Part shown: positions 14,918 to 21,521 of the stretch, in pieces | Layout: the number at the start of each line of letters is the position of its first letter | Numbering within the stretch: the first letter of the stretch is position 1 | From: Syntrophomonas sp. UBA1376 | GTDB lineage: Bacteria; Bacillota; Syntrophomonadia; Syntrophomonadales; Syntrophomonadaceae | Direction of reading: 5' to 3' | Length of the DNA: 21,521 nt | Assembly: GCA_002305535.1 (NCBI GenBank) | Contig: DBRE01000021.1 | Coordinates: 740-22,260 of the forward strand | Position numbers and translations under genes: made by a program | The notes under the pieces: generated by a model | Databases searched by the model: none | What the model saw: the letters and a program-made list of their open reading frames with translations, nothing else | What the model was told of the DNA's origin: nothing

Positions 14918-15226
14918 ATGAGACGGATAAAAAAGATAAGAGAACACTTAACCAGGTTTATTGCTATTAATCCTTCTTACTGTACAGCTTGCTGGGAGTG
15001 TATAGAAGAATGCCCTAAGAAGGTTATTGGGAAATCGAGAATTATTGGACATAAACACGCTCATGTTGTCAAAGCCGAAGCGTGCACAGGTTGTGAAAAG
15101 TGTATAAAAGCCTGCCCCCAGCAAGCAATTATAGAGCTACCCCCGATATACCGGGATTACATTGATAGGCCTCGTCAATATAAACGAGAGGATTGGCAGA
15201 GAATGGTTATCAATCTCTTGGGATAG
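14918..15226 (+). CDS. 2[4Fe-4S] ferredoxin-type protein
   Basis: This is a 102-aa low-potential electron carrier. Two clostridial-type cluster motifs are complete: C22-x2-C25-x2-C28-x3-C32-P and C56-x2-C59-x2-C62-x3-C66-P. The linker between them (residues 33-55) is longer than in minimal ferredoxins and holds a histidine-rich GHKHAHVV. Extensions of about 20 residues before and 35 after the clusters are basic and may dock a partner. Upstream in-frame starts (TTG 14873, GTG 14915) exist, but GGAGG lies 8 nt before the ATG at 14918. There is no enzyme gene beside it, so its redox partner is not known. It is followed by a good terminator at 15299. Confidence 0.9.
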   Translation: MRRIKKIREHLTRFIAINPSYCTACWECIEECPKKVIGKSRIIGHKHAHVVKAEACTGCEKCIKACPQQAIIELPPIYRDYIDRPRQYKREDWQRMVINLLG

Positions 15227-15298
15227 CTTTGGTATGCTGAAGCCGACTGAATAAGGCCAATAACCTCCCTACGACATTGCCGTGCTGCTGATCTACAG

Positions 15299-15328
15299 AC
15301 CCAGACCACTAAGAAGGTTTGGGTTTTT
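15299..15328 (+). terminator. Intrinsic terminator after the ferredoxin gene
   Basis: ACCCAGACC pairs with GGTTTGGGT (one G-U) around the 8-nt loop ACTAAGAA, followed by five T residues. It is a textbook Rho-independent terminator about 70 nt after the stop codon. Confidence 0.85.
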
Positions 15329-15366
15329 GCTCATTGGAGAAAAAATGTCCCCCTGCTTAGAAGGCT

Positions 15367-15394
15367 GCGTTTATCCCCAAACGCGTGTTTATCC
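15367..15394 (+). promoter_or_regulatory. Hairpin and GTTTATCC direct repeat upstream of the permease
   Basis: GCGTTT-ATCCCC-AAACGC (15367-15384) is a perfect small inverted repeat. GTTTATCC occurs at 15369-15376 and again at 15387-15394, an 18-bp interval placing both on nearly the same helix face. A TAATAT at 15408-15413 could be a -10. This may be a regulator-binding region for the permease, and the evidence is weak. Confidence 0.3.
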
Positions 15395-15508
15395 GTTAGT
15401 TATAAGGTAATATTTGTTTTTGGTTTAAGGTTTCCCATACAGTACAATTTAAGCGAATTGAGTTGTTTCCACAGACTATACAACAAAACAAAGTAGGGAG
15501 AATGAACT

Positions 15509-16858
15509 ATGGGAGACGAGCTGCAAAAAAAGTATGGTCTTTTAACTGCTATAGCAATGGTAGTTGGAATCGTCATAGGCGCGGGCGTATTCTTCAAAGC
15601 CGAAAAGGTCTTAGTTGCCACTGGGGGCAATCTCCCCCAAGGTATTCTGGCCTGGGCTTTAGGTGGAATCATAATGATAATATGTGCCTATGTTTTTGCT
15701 ACCTTGGCCACCCAATATGAAAAAGTGAATGGAGTAGTCGATTACGCGGAAGCAACGGTAGGCGTTAAGTACGGTTATTTGGTAGGATGGTTTATGGCAG
15801 CCATTTATTATCCCACTCTAACTTCCGTACTGGCCTGGGTTTCAGCCCGATATACCTGTGTTTTGCTGGGGTGGGACATAGTAGGTAGTGAGGCCATGGC
15901 GCTGTCGGGGTTTTACCTTATAGGGATTTTCGCTTTGAATGCCTTGTCTCCCAAACTTGCCGGTAAATTCCAGGTATCTACGACCATGATCAAACTGATT
16001 CCCCTTGCCCTGATGGCCATTGTGGGCACTATTGCTGGATTGTCAAACGGGGTGCTGGTTACGAATTTTACCAGTGGAGTGATTGCTGATGTCAGCGGCA
16101 ATCCGCTGTTTACAGCCTTGGTAGCTACAGCTTTTGCTTACGAAGGATGGATAATTGCTACCAGTATCAATGCCGAACTAAGAGATGCCAAACGAAATCT
16201 GCCCCTGGCCCTTACCTTTGGAACACTATTTATCGCGTTGATATATATTTTCTACTATATTGGACTGGCAGGCGCAGTTCCCAATAGCGTTGTAATGCAA
16301 GGCGGTGAAACCGGGGCAAAGATCGCATTTAATACTCTATTTTCCAACCTGGGCGGAACCGTGCTATTTGTAGTAGTAGTCATATCTTGCTTAGGCACTC
16401 TGAATGGTTTGATGATGGGATGCACCCGTGGTTTTTACGCTTTGGCAGCCAGGAATAAGGGGCTCCATCCGGAAATCTATAAATCTATTGATGTGAACAC
16501 CAATATGCCGTCCAACGCCGCTATTCTAGGTCTTCTGTTAAGTGCTATGTGGCTGTTATACTTCTTTGGAGCAAATTTAGCACCTGTTGCCTGGTTTGGC
16601 CCATTTAGCTTTGACAGTTCTGAGCTTCCTATCGTCACTATTTATGCTATGTATATACCCATATTTATAATGATGATAAAGAAAGAGCGATCCTTAAGCA
16701 TTTTTAAGCGCTTTATTATGCCGGCGCTGGCTATCTGTGCCTGTCTATTTATGATGACCGCTGCCTATTACGCTCATGGTCAGGCAGTGCTCTATTATTT
16801 GATAATATTTGCGGTAATCATGGCGGTTGGGCTGATGTTAAATCCAAGAACCGAATAA
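15509..16858 (+). CDS. APC-superfamily amino-acid permease
   Basis: This 449-aa inner-membrane transporter has about 12 hydrophobic helices. Helix 1 carries the unwound substrate-binding motif GIVIGAGVFF (about 20-29), and helix 6 has the corresponding FAYEGWIIATSINAELRDAKRNLP (about 209-232), both diagnostic of the amino acid-polyamine-organocation family. It is closest in feel to the SteT/LAT-type exchangers or general amino-acid permeases; the substrate cannot be told from the sequence. The ATG at 15509 has GGGAG 8 nt upstream. It is followed by a strong terminator at 16881 and is probably monocistronic. A 280-nt leader separates it from the ferredoxin gene. A role in amino-acid uptake or exchange is likely. 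Confidence 0.9.
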   Translation: MGDELQKKYGLLTAIAMVVGIVIGAGVFFKAEKVLVATGGNLPQGILAWALGGIIMIICAYVFATLATQYEKVNGVVDYAEATVGVKYGYLVGWFMAAIYYPTLTSVLAWVSARYTCVLLGWDIVGSEAMALSGFYLIGIFALNALSPKLAGKFQVSTTMIKLIPLALMAIVGTIAGLSNGVLVTNFTSGVIADVSGNPLFTALVATAFAYEGWIIATSINAELRDAKRNLPLALTFGTLFIALIYIFYYIGLAGAVPNSVVMQGGETGAKIAFNTLFSNLGGTVLFVVVVISCLGTLNGLMMGCTRGFYALAARNKGLHPEIYKSIDVNTNMPSNAAILGLLLSAMWLLYFFGANLAPVAWFGPFSFDSSELPIVTIYAMYIPIFIMMIKKERSLSIFKRFIMPALAICACLFMMTAAYYAHGQAVLYYLIIFAVIMAVGLMLNPRTE

Positions 16859-16880
16859 TAAATGCAGACAACCATATTGA

Positions 16881-16922
16881 GGAAGCGAAGGGAGGACAGA
16901 CGGTTCTTTCCGCTTCCTTTTT
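16881..16922 (+). terminator. Intrinsic terminator after the permease gene
   Basis: GGAAGCG (16881-16887) pairs with CGCTTCC (16911-16917), with a few additional AAG/CTT pairs within, followed by TTTTT. It shares its stem with the terminator at 21485 and partly with the hairpin at 13791. Confidence 0.85.
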
Positions 16923-17009
16923 GTTGCCGCCGATTGGGAGAAGGTCTCGGAAAGCGCACTAAATGACCCCCGGCTGTGAACCATCTTCAGCTAGCTGATT
17001 ACTTACCTG

Positions 17010-17909
17010 TCAGGAGCCCAGGTGAAATAAACCTGTACTCAGATACTTTTCTCCCCGGTCAGGAAAGACTACTACCACAAAGCCTTCTTCCAGGTCTTTA
17101 ATGCACTCCAGAGCTGCAATCATGGCTGCTCCGCTGCTCATACCCACAAAAATACCTTCCTGAGCCACAATGGTTCGTGCCATGGCAAAAGCAGCCTCAG
17201 ATTCGATCATGACCCGGCGGTCGATCTTGGCGGCATCGTAGATTTCCGGGACTATAGCTTCTTGCATGTTCTTAAGACCCTGAATGTAATGGCCCAGAAC
17301 CGGATGGGCTTCAATTATCTGAATGTCAGGGTTTTTAGCCTTTAATCCCATTCCCACTCCCATAATGGTACCCGAGGTGCCCAGTGCAGAAACGAAATGG
17401 GTAACCTGGCCCCCAGTGTCCTCCCAGATCTCATGGGCAGTAGTTTCGTAATGGGCTAGCTTATTGTATTCGTTGGAAAACTGGTTGGGCATAAAGTATT
17501 TATCAGGGTACATGCGGCACAGTTCATGGGCTTTTCTGATGGCTCCATCCGTGCCTTGGGAAGCATCGGTAAGAGTAGTCTTAGCTCCAAAGGCTTCGAT
17601 CATCTTGCGGCGTTCAACAGAAACTGCCTCACTCATGACTATTTCCACCGCATATCCTTTTACGGCACCTATCATAGCCAGACCAATGCCGGTATTGCCT
17701 GAGGTCGGTTCGATTATGGTTTTTCCCTTCGTCAGAGCCCCGCTTTCTTCCGCTTGTTCAATCATTTTCATAGCGATACGGTCTTTGATACTCCCGGTCG
17801 GATTGAAACCTTCCAACTTGGCATACAGCGGGATGTGAGGCTTGGGGTTCAATTTGTTTATTCTGACCAGGGGAGTATGACCAATGGTATCGATTATGCT
17901 GTCGTACAT
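17010..17909 (-). CDS. cysK: Cysteine synthase-family PLP enzyme
   Basis: This is a 299-aa fold-type II PLP enzyme of the O-acetylserine sulfhydrylase/cystathionine beta-synthase group. The Schiff-base lysine is in GSIKDR (K42), the substrate loop is EPTSGNTG (about 67-74), the phosphate cradle is GTSGT (177-181), and the C-terminal SSGAA and PDRGEKYLS motifs are present. Where typical CysK proteins have an IQGIGAGFIP region, this protein has YIQGLKNMQEAIVPEIYD (about 208-225), a variant seen in some CysM-like or CBS-like relatives. O-acetylserine sulfhydrylase is therefore probable but not certain. I place the start at the ATG 17909, which gives AAAGGA 7 nt of spacing; an ATG two codons upstream is too close to that site. 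A promoter lies at 17933-17960. Confidence 0.88.
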   Translation of the reverse strand: MYDSIIDTIGHTPLVRINKLNPKPHIPLYAKLEGFNPTGSIKDRIAMKMIEQAEESGALTKGKTIIEPTSGNTGIGLAMIGAVKGYAVEIVMSEAVSVERRKMIEAFGAKTTLTDASQGTDGAIRKAHELCRMYPDKYFMPNQFSNEYNKLAHYETTAHEIWEDTGGQVTHFVSALGTSGTIMGVGMGLKAKNPDIQIIEAHPVLGHYIQGLKNMQEAIVPEIYDAAKIDRRVMIESEAAFAMARTIVAQEGIFVGMSSGAAMIAALECIKDLEEGFVVVVFPDRGEKYLSTGLFHLGS

Positions 17910-17932
17910 ATCCATTTCCTTTCAGTTTACTG

Positions 17933-17960
17933 ACTATATTACATTTTAGCATCATATCAA
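17933..17960 (-). promoter_or_regulatory. Promoter of the cysteine synthase gene
   Basis: On the minus strand: TTGATA (17955-17960), a 16-nt spacer and TATAGT (17933-17938), about 24 nt before the start codon. No T-box or SAM-type leader was recognised. Confidence 0.6.
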
Positions 17961-18140
17961 ATGATTATGAGATAGTTTATCCTGCCGAACTATTACTATG
18001 TTAATCCCGCAGATCCTTCACACTGAAAAGAGTTCCCATAACAGGTATGCCGATGCCCTCACCCGGAAACGAACCAGTCTTTTTGCGTCCATCAACAGGG
18101 GTACCCCGATAACAATATATGTCAAACAAGGTGAATCTTT

Positions 18141-18149
18141 CATATGATA
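18141..18149 (+). promoter_or_regulatory. CATATGATA, a sporulation-sigma-like -10 element
   Basis: CATA-TGA-TA fits the -10 pattern CATAnnnT shared by mother-cell sigma factors E and K. It lies about 22 nt before the first gene of the repeat-protein cluster. A matching -35 is not clear, so this is only suggestive. Confidence 0.3.
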
Positions 18150-18171
18150 CACCAGAAAGGAGTGATGCAAG

Positions 18172-18828
18172 GTGCATAGAACTATGGACTGTAAGCCCAT
18201 ATACAACAAAAATGACAATCAGGTAACTGTGCGTGCTAAAGATAAAGAAAAGTGCCTGCCGCCCAGCTGTTTCTGCGAAACGGGTGAGCTCATCCGAAAT
18301 GGAGGATTTGAGATTCCCGGCTTGGAACCCGGCCGGGTATTTGCCGATTGGAGATTGGGATTGAGCTCTGAAGCTGTCAATCTATCCATGACCACAGACA
18401 ATGTATATGAAGGCAATAGCGCTGCCAGTGTTCAAACTACGGTCACACCGATGGTGGAGACCAAACAATTACAGCTGCGGCAAAATGTTACCGTCACCCC
18501 CGGTTGTTTGTATAGACTGAAATTCGCGGAAAGACTGGTGGCTTTAGGCACTGTTGATACGATTCCGCCCACCCTAATAGCGAGAGTTTTTTATTTATAC
18601 CAGGGCTTTGAATACGACCTCTTAAATCTTCCTATTCAAAAAGCAGCAGCGGATAGGAGATACATCCTTCACAACCAGGTAGCTGAGCTACCCGTCCCCT
18701 GTAATGTGTCTGGCATTGTCGTACAGTTTGAATTCTTTATAACTGACAACGGGGGCTCTATCTGGAATTTAGACGCGGTATCACTGCGGGCTGTATCCGA
18801 GATTTCCGCCTGCTGCTGTAAGGAGTGA
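18172..18828 (+). CDS. Repeat-domain protein 1, possible spore-surface protein
   Basis: This 218-aa protein consists of a short polar leader (1-35) with NKNDNQVTV and C28, C33 and C35. One jelly-roll-like domain of about 175 residues follows, then a C-terminal CCC (214-216). Domain landmarks are GELIRNGGFE (38-47), W60, YEG (79-81), TPGC (109-112), FAE (118-120), LPVPC (163-167 region, C167... see the invariant Cys before NVS) and IWNLDAVSL. The NGGFE...WxLDxV framework recalls carbohydrate-binding CBM4/9 folds and the NTTRR-F1 domain of Firmicutes exosporium-type proteins. There is no signal peptide. The start is GTG with AAGGAG at 9 nt. The second gene overlaps its stop region. A spore coat role is inferred from architecture only. 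Confidence 0.7.
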   Translation: MHRTMDCKPIYNKNDNQVTVRAKDKEKCLPPSCFCETGELIRNGGFEIPGLEPGRVFADWRLGLSSEAVNLSMTTDNVYEGNSAASVQTTVTPMVETKQLQLRQNVTVTPGCLYRLKFAERLVALGTVDTIPPTLIARVFYLYQGFEYDLLNLPIQKAAADRRYILHNQVAELPVPCNVSGIVVQFEFFITDNGGSIWNLDAVSLRAVSEISACCCKE

Positions 18829-18833
18829 GCGGT

Positions 18834-19454
18834 GTGACAAAGAATAAAAAAGCGAAAGTTTCTCCAAAAAACAAAGACAAGTGTATTCCCCCGGTTTGCT
18901 TTTGTGAAAACGGAGAGCTGCTGGAAAACGGGGGATTTGAAATTCTCAACCCTGACCCCTTTGAGCTCTTTGCCGGCTGGGTAGTGCACGCTCGAACCCT
19001 GGACATCGAATTGGTGAGAGATACCCAAAACGTCTTTGAAGGCAGCGCTGCGGCCAGTGTTCGTACCCTCGCGCCGCCAGGCAATATAACTTCCACCCTG
19101 GTTCTGCGCCAGTATGTGGATGTGACCCCAGGCTGCCTTTATAAGCTGCAATTTGCTGAAAGGTTGGTGACTTTCCAGCCTGACACCCTCATTCCCGTGT
19201 TAGTAGCGAGAATTATTTATCTGGACAGAAACTTAAATGAATATGAGCTGCTGAACATTCCCATCCAAAAGAGCGTAGAGGAGGATGAATATAACCTGCA
19301 CCAACACATCGCTGATCTTCCTGTACCCTGCGATGTACCTGGAATCATCGTACAGTTTAGTTTTTATATAACCGATGCCCCGGGCGCAGTGTGGAATTTG
19401 GATGCCGTTTCCCTGCAAGCTGTATCCGAGACCTCTGCCTGCTGCTGTTTTTAA
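18834..19454 (+). CDS. Repeat-domain protein 2, possible spore-surface protein
   Basis: A 206-aa paralogue of the preceding protein. It has a lysine-rich leader (TKNKKAKVSPKNKDK), then CIPPVCFCENGELLENGGFE and the same single domain with VTPGC, FAERLV, LPVPCDV and WNLDAVSLQAV, ending in SACCCF. A GTG at 18825 lies inside the AAGGAG ribosome site and over the previous stop, so I place the start at the GTG 18834, 8 nt after that site. Tight spacing with gene 1 indicates one transcript. It is closest to domain 1; both share FAERLV and IWNLDAV/VWNLDAV where the other three have FAEN and WLLD. There is no signal peptide or membrane helix. Confidence 0.7.
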   Translation: MTKNKKAKVSPKNKDKCIPPVCFCENGELLENGGFEILNPDPFELFAGWVVHARTLDIELVRDTQNVFEGSAAASVRTLAPPGNITSTLVLRQYVDVTPGCLYKLQFAERLVTFQPDTLIPVLVARIIYLDRNLNEYELLNIPIQKSVEEDEYNLHQHIADLPVPCDVPGIIVQFSFYITDAPGAVWNLDAVSLQAVSETSACCCF

Positions 19455-19526
19455 GGGGTTAACCGGCTTAGTGCCGTACAGGTTTCCTGCTTGCCGCAGA
19501 GAAGCCAATGAAAGGAGTGTTTTGAT

Positions 19527-20843
19527 TTGGGAAGGAAATTTCCTGGTGACTGCTGTCCCAGACCACCTTGTGTCTGCAGCAGTCCAGTAAACAATCGTAA
19601 TGATAATCAGGTGAAAATTGAAATAGACAGCTTAAACTGCTGCTGTAATCCGAAATGTCCCTGTGAGAGTGGAGAACTGGTTAGGAATGGCAGCTTTGAG
19701 ATGATCAGTGCTAATGCAACCCAGCCCTTTGTAGACTGGAGAGTGCTCAATGCTCTGTCCAATACCATTGTAAGCCGGGTGCCTATTAATGTGGCCCCAG
19801 TGGCGTACGAGGGAGTACATTCAGCCTGGTTTATCACCGAACCCTCCGAGCTGGAACAACATTTTATATCCCTGCAGCAAAATGTCACAGTGACACCGGG
19901 CTGCATCTACCGCTTCAGCTTTGCGGAAAATCTATTGACTGCTTCTGATTTCACCCCCAGCCTTACGGGAAGGGTATTTTATACTGATGGTGCCGGCAGT
20001 CAATTTGACCTTATAAGCATTTTTATTGAGAAAGACATCAACATCTCCAATATCGACCGGGGTTATACATTCCATCAAAAGACCGCCGACATCCCCGTCC
20101 CCTGTGATGTATCGAGAGTTACGGTCCAGTTTGATTTCTCCGTAAGAGATGATGGGGGCACTATATGGCTGCTGGATGGGGTAAGTCTGCGGGCGGTATC
20201 TTGTGCCTCCTCCTGTTCGCAGCATGACTGTGCTGTGGCCAGGGATATTTGCCAGCCAGGAAACCTGGTCAGAAACGGAGGCTTTGAGGATATTTCCGGA
20301 AGTGTGGACTCTCCATTTCTATATTGGCGGCAAATACCAGAGACGGGTGGTCAGGCATTTATTGAATCCCGCTCTGATACACCCTACGAAGGAGCCTTTG
20401 CCGCCATATTTATCAGTAGTGCCACTGCTCTTGCCGAACTTAAATCAGTTTCTCTTCGCCAAATTGTACCGGTAACACCGGGCTGCAGGCTGGAACTGAG
20501 CTTTGCCGAGAACTTTCTCGAGCGTGGGGAATCTTCCGGCACCACCCCCCGGCTTATCGCCAGGGTCTATTGGGTCAATGACAGCGGCACCGAGTTTGAC
20601 CTTATCTATGTTCCCATTGCTAAAGTCGACGGTGAAAATGACGAGGATAAGGGCTATAGCTTCCATAAAAGAACAGCTGATATCCCGGTGCCCTGCAATG
20701 TATCCAGTGTATATATAGAATTTGAATTTTCCGTAACCAATACGGGCAACACCCAGTGGCTGCTGGATTCTGTGCAGCTGCGCTCACTTCCCTGGGAATC
20801 GGCTTGCTGCCAGGAATTTAAGGGGGTGGCTAAACATGATTGA
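19527..20843 (+). CDS. Repeat-domain protein 3 with two tandem domains
   Basis: This is a 438-aa protein carrying two copies of the domain, at about residues 49-230 and 245-430, joined by a Cys-containing linker (CASSCSQHDCAVARDIC). The leader is Cys/Pro-rich (CCPRPPCVC) and contains NNRNDNQVKIE, which echoes NKNDNQVTV of protein 1. Both domains keep NG[GS]FE, TPGC, SFAEN, FH.[KR]TADIPVPC[DN]V and WLLD[GS]V. The start is TTG at 19527 with AAAGGAG 9 nt upstream. The C-terminus ends SACCQEFKGVAKHD. It overlaps the fourth gene by 8 nt. The two domains within one frame point to tandem duplication and fusion. It has no signal peptide, which argues against Sec secretion and fits assembly from the mother-cell side. 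Confidence 0.72.
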   Translation: MGRKFPGDCCPRPPCVCSSPVNNRNDNQVKIEIDSLNCCCNPKCPCESGELVRNGSFEMISANATQPFVDWRVLNALSNTIVSRVPINVAPVAYEGVHSAWFITEPSELEQHFISLQQNVTVTPGCIYRFSFAENLLTASDFTPSLTGRVFYTDGAGSQFDLISIFIEKDINISNIDRGYTFHQKTADIPVPCDVSRVTVQFDFSVRDDGGTIWLLDGVSLRAVSCASSCSQHDCAVARDICQPGNLVRNGGFEDISGSVDSPFLYWRQIPETGGQAFIESRSDTPYEGAFAAIFISSATALAELKSVSLRQIVPVTPGCRLELSFAENFLERGESSGTTPRLIARVYWVNDSGTEFDLIYVPIAKVDGENDEDKGYSFHKRTADIPVPCNVSSVYIEFEFSVTNTGNTQWLLDSVQLRSLPWESACCQEFKGVAKHD

Positions 20844-21453
20844 TTGCCGATGTTCAATATGCAGCTGTGAAACCGGGGAATTAATTAAAAACGGGGGTTT
20901 TGAGGTGCGCAGTAGCGAACCCAATTTCCCATTTCAGTACTGGGAGGAAGTATTTTTCGATTTTGCCCGGGTAGCCAATGAGCCGGCTCTCACCAATATT
21001 GCTTACGAGGGGCTGTCTGCTGCCCGCTTTAACAGTTTGACTACCGTTGCGGAAGAAGACAAGTCGGTAACCTTGCAGCAGACCGTTACAGTAACGCCGG
21101 GGTGTATCTATAAGCTGAGTTTTGCGGAAAATCTGCTCACCAAGGGCAATGGTGCTGCTGCAGCGATACCTATCCTTACTGCCAGGGTCATTTACATCGA
21201 TAATTTCGGCAATGCTGTAGATCTGATAATTGTACCCATTATCAAATTAAGCGCCAACAACGATCCTGACCGGGGGTATGTTTTCCACGAGGCCACGACT
21301 AATGTACCCGTGCCCTGCAATGTATCAAGGCTAATTGTTCGCTTTGATTATTTCGAAAATAGTACCACCGGAAGCTCCTGGTTATTAGACGGTGTATCCT
21401 TACGGGCAGTTTTTCCCACTTCGACCTGCTGTACAAATGCCAAAGGATGCTAG
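20836..21453 (+). CDS. Repeat-domain protein 4, possible spore-surface protein
   Basis: This 205-aa protein is almost entirely one domain, with a very short leader (MIDCRCSICSC). The landmarks are GELIKNGGFEV, YEGLSAA, VTVTPGC, SFAENLL, VPVPCNV and SWLLDGVSLRAV, ending in STCC and a final C. Its ATG overlaps the stop of the preceding gene, and AAGGGGGTGG lies just upstream, so translation is probably coupled. A terminator follows 32 nt after the stop. It resembles the third and fourth domains more than the first two, in keeping with stepwise duplication along the cluster. Confidence 0.72.
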   Translation: MIDCRCSICSCETGELIKNGGFEVRSSEPNFPFQYWEEVFFDFARVANEPALTNIAYEGLSAARFNSLTTVAEEDKSVTLQQTVTVTPGCIYKLSFAENLLTKGNGAAAAIPILTARVIYIDNFGNAVDLIIVPIIKLSANNDPDRGYVFHEATTNVPVPCNVSRLIVRFDYFENSTTGSSWLLDGVSLRAVFPTSTCCTNAKGC

Positions 21454-21484
21454 TTGAGCTGTCAGCGGTTGATAAAATCCTAAA

Positions 21485-21517
21485 GGAAGCGGAGAAACTC
21501 TTTTCGCTTCCTTTTTT
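21485..21517 (+). terminator. Intrinsic terminator at the end of the repeat-protein cluster
   Basis: GGAAGCG (21485-21491) pairs with CGCTTCC (21505-21511), followed by a run of T residues. Additional AGA/TCT pairs can form inside the loop. It ends the four-gene cluster. Confidence 0.9.
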
Positions 21518-21521
21518 CAAT

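Larger units (their letters stand above)
18283..21434 (+). repeat. Five diverged copies of a ~180-residue coding repeat
   Basis: The repeats lie in four consecutive genes as 1+1+2+1. Shared positions are G-[EN]-L-x2-N-G-[GS]-F-E, a tryptophan after about 15 residues, [YF]-E-G, T-P-G-C, F-A-E, H, V-P-C-[ND]-V and W-[NL]-L-D-x-V-x-L. At DNA level they are clearly diverged, so the duplications are old. Copies 1 and 2 form one subgroup, and copies 3, 4 and 5 another. Confidence 0.85.

Noticed and set aside
18098..18107. Perfect palindrome GGGGTACCCC
   Set aside because: It is a single 10-bp palindrome away from any convincing promoter and inside a possible degraded reading frame; there is no support for a regulatory role.
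18060..18110. GGACGCAAAAAGACTGG on the minus strand recalling the core of a c-di-GMP riboswitch
   Set aside because: The GAAA tetraloop hairpin and the second conserved helix are absent, and the cysteine synthase promoter lies downstream of it, so the match is probably chance.
18172..21453. Repeat-protein cluster as secreted carbohydrate-binding enzymes
   Set aside because: No signal peptides, no catalytic domains and Cys-rich termini; only a distant fold resemblance to carbohydrate-binding modules.

Overview
The window looks like chromosomal DNA of a Gram-positive, probably spore-forming anaerobe of the Firmicutes, perhaps near Syntrophomonas or related clostridial lineages. This is inferred from strong AGGAGG-type ribosome sites, many GTG/TTG starts, a YdbC/PC4-type protein, an acyl-CoA synthetase next to a TetR regulator, a bacterial ferredoxin, and a cluster resembling Firmicutes spore-surface proteins. 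The organism was not identified by any search. No rRNA, tRNA, CRISPR array or transposase gene was seen.

Left (1-2400, minus strand): the 5' part of a medium/long-chain acyl-CoA synthetase cut by the window edge, then a TetR-family regulator. Each has a recognisable promoter and an inverted repeat that could be an operator.

Centre-left (2424-10174, plus strand): a compact four-gene operon in the order JetD-JetA-JetB-JetC. This is a complete Wadjet (SMC-like, plasmid-restricting) defence system. JetC is the SMC-like motor, JetA the kleisin, JetB the kite protein and JetD the Toprim nuclease. Adjacent genes overlap by 10-11 nt or lie 6 nt apart, so they are probably co-translated. JetC has unusual Walker A and Walker B motifs. 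A lone MNT-type nucleotidyltransferase converges on the operon and ends at a shared hairpin.

Centre (10792-14670): a HAD/NT5C-type 5'-nucleotidase-like phosphatase (minus), divergent from a small YdbC/PC4 ssDNA-binding protein. A 472-aa cytoplasmic protein I do not recognise, a three-helix membrane protein and a second TetR regulator follow. The 316-nt gap 13791-14106 holds a hairpin, a MITE-like palindrome, the regulator's promoter and most of a leader with a perfect operator-like palindrome. A half copy of the MITE-like palindrome lies at 13458-13486.

Centre-right (14671-17909): a possible attenuator-like leader, a two-cluster ferredoxin, an APC-family amino-acid permease, and a cysteine-synthase-family gene on the minus strand.

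Right (18172-21453): four consecutive genes carrying five copies of a roughly 180-residue jelly-roll-like domain with two invariant cysteines and Cys-rich ends. They lack signal peptides and end at a strong terminator. They are candidates for spore coat or exosporium components and are the least characterised part of the window.
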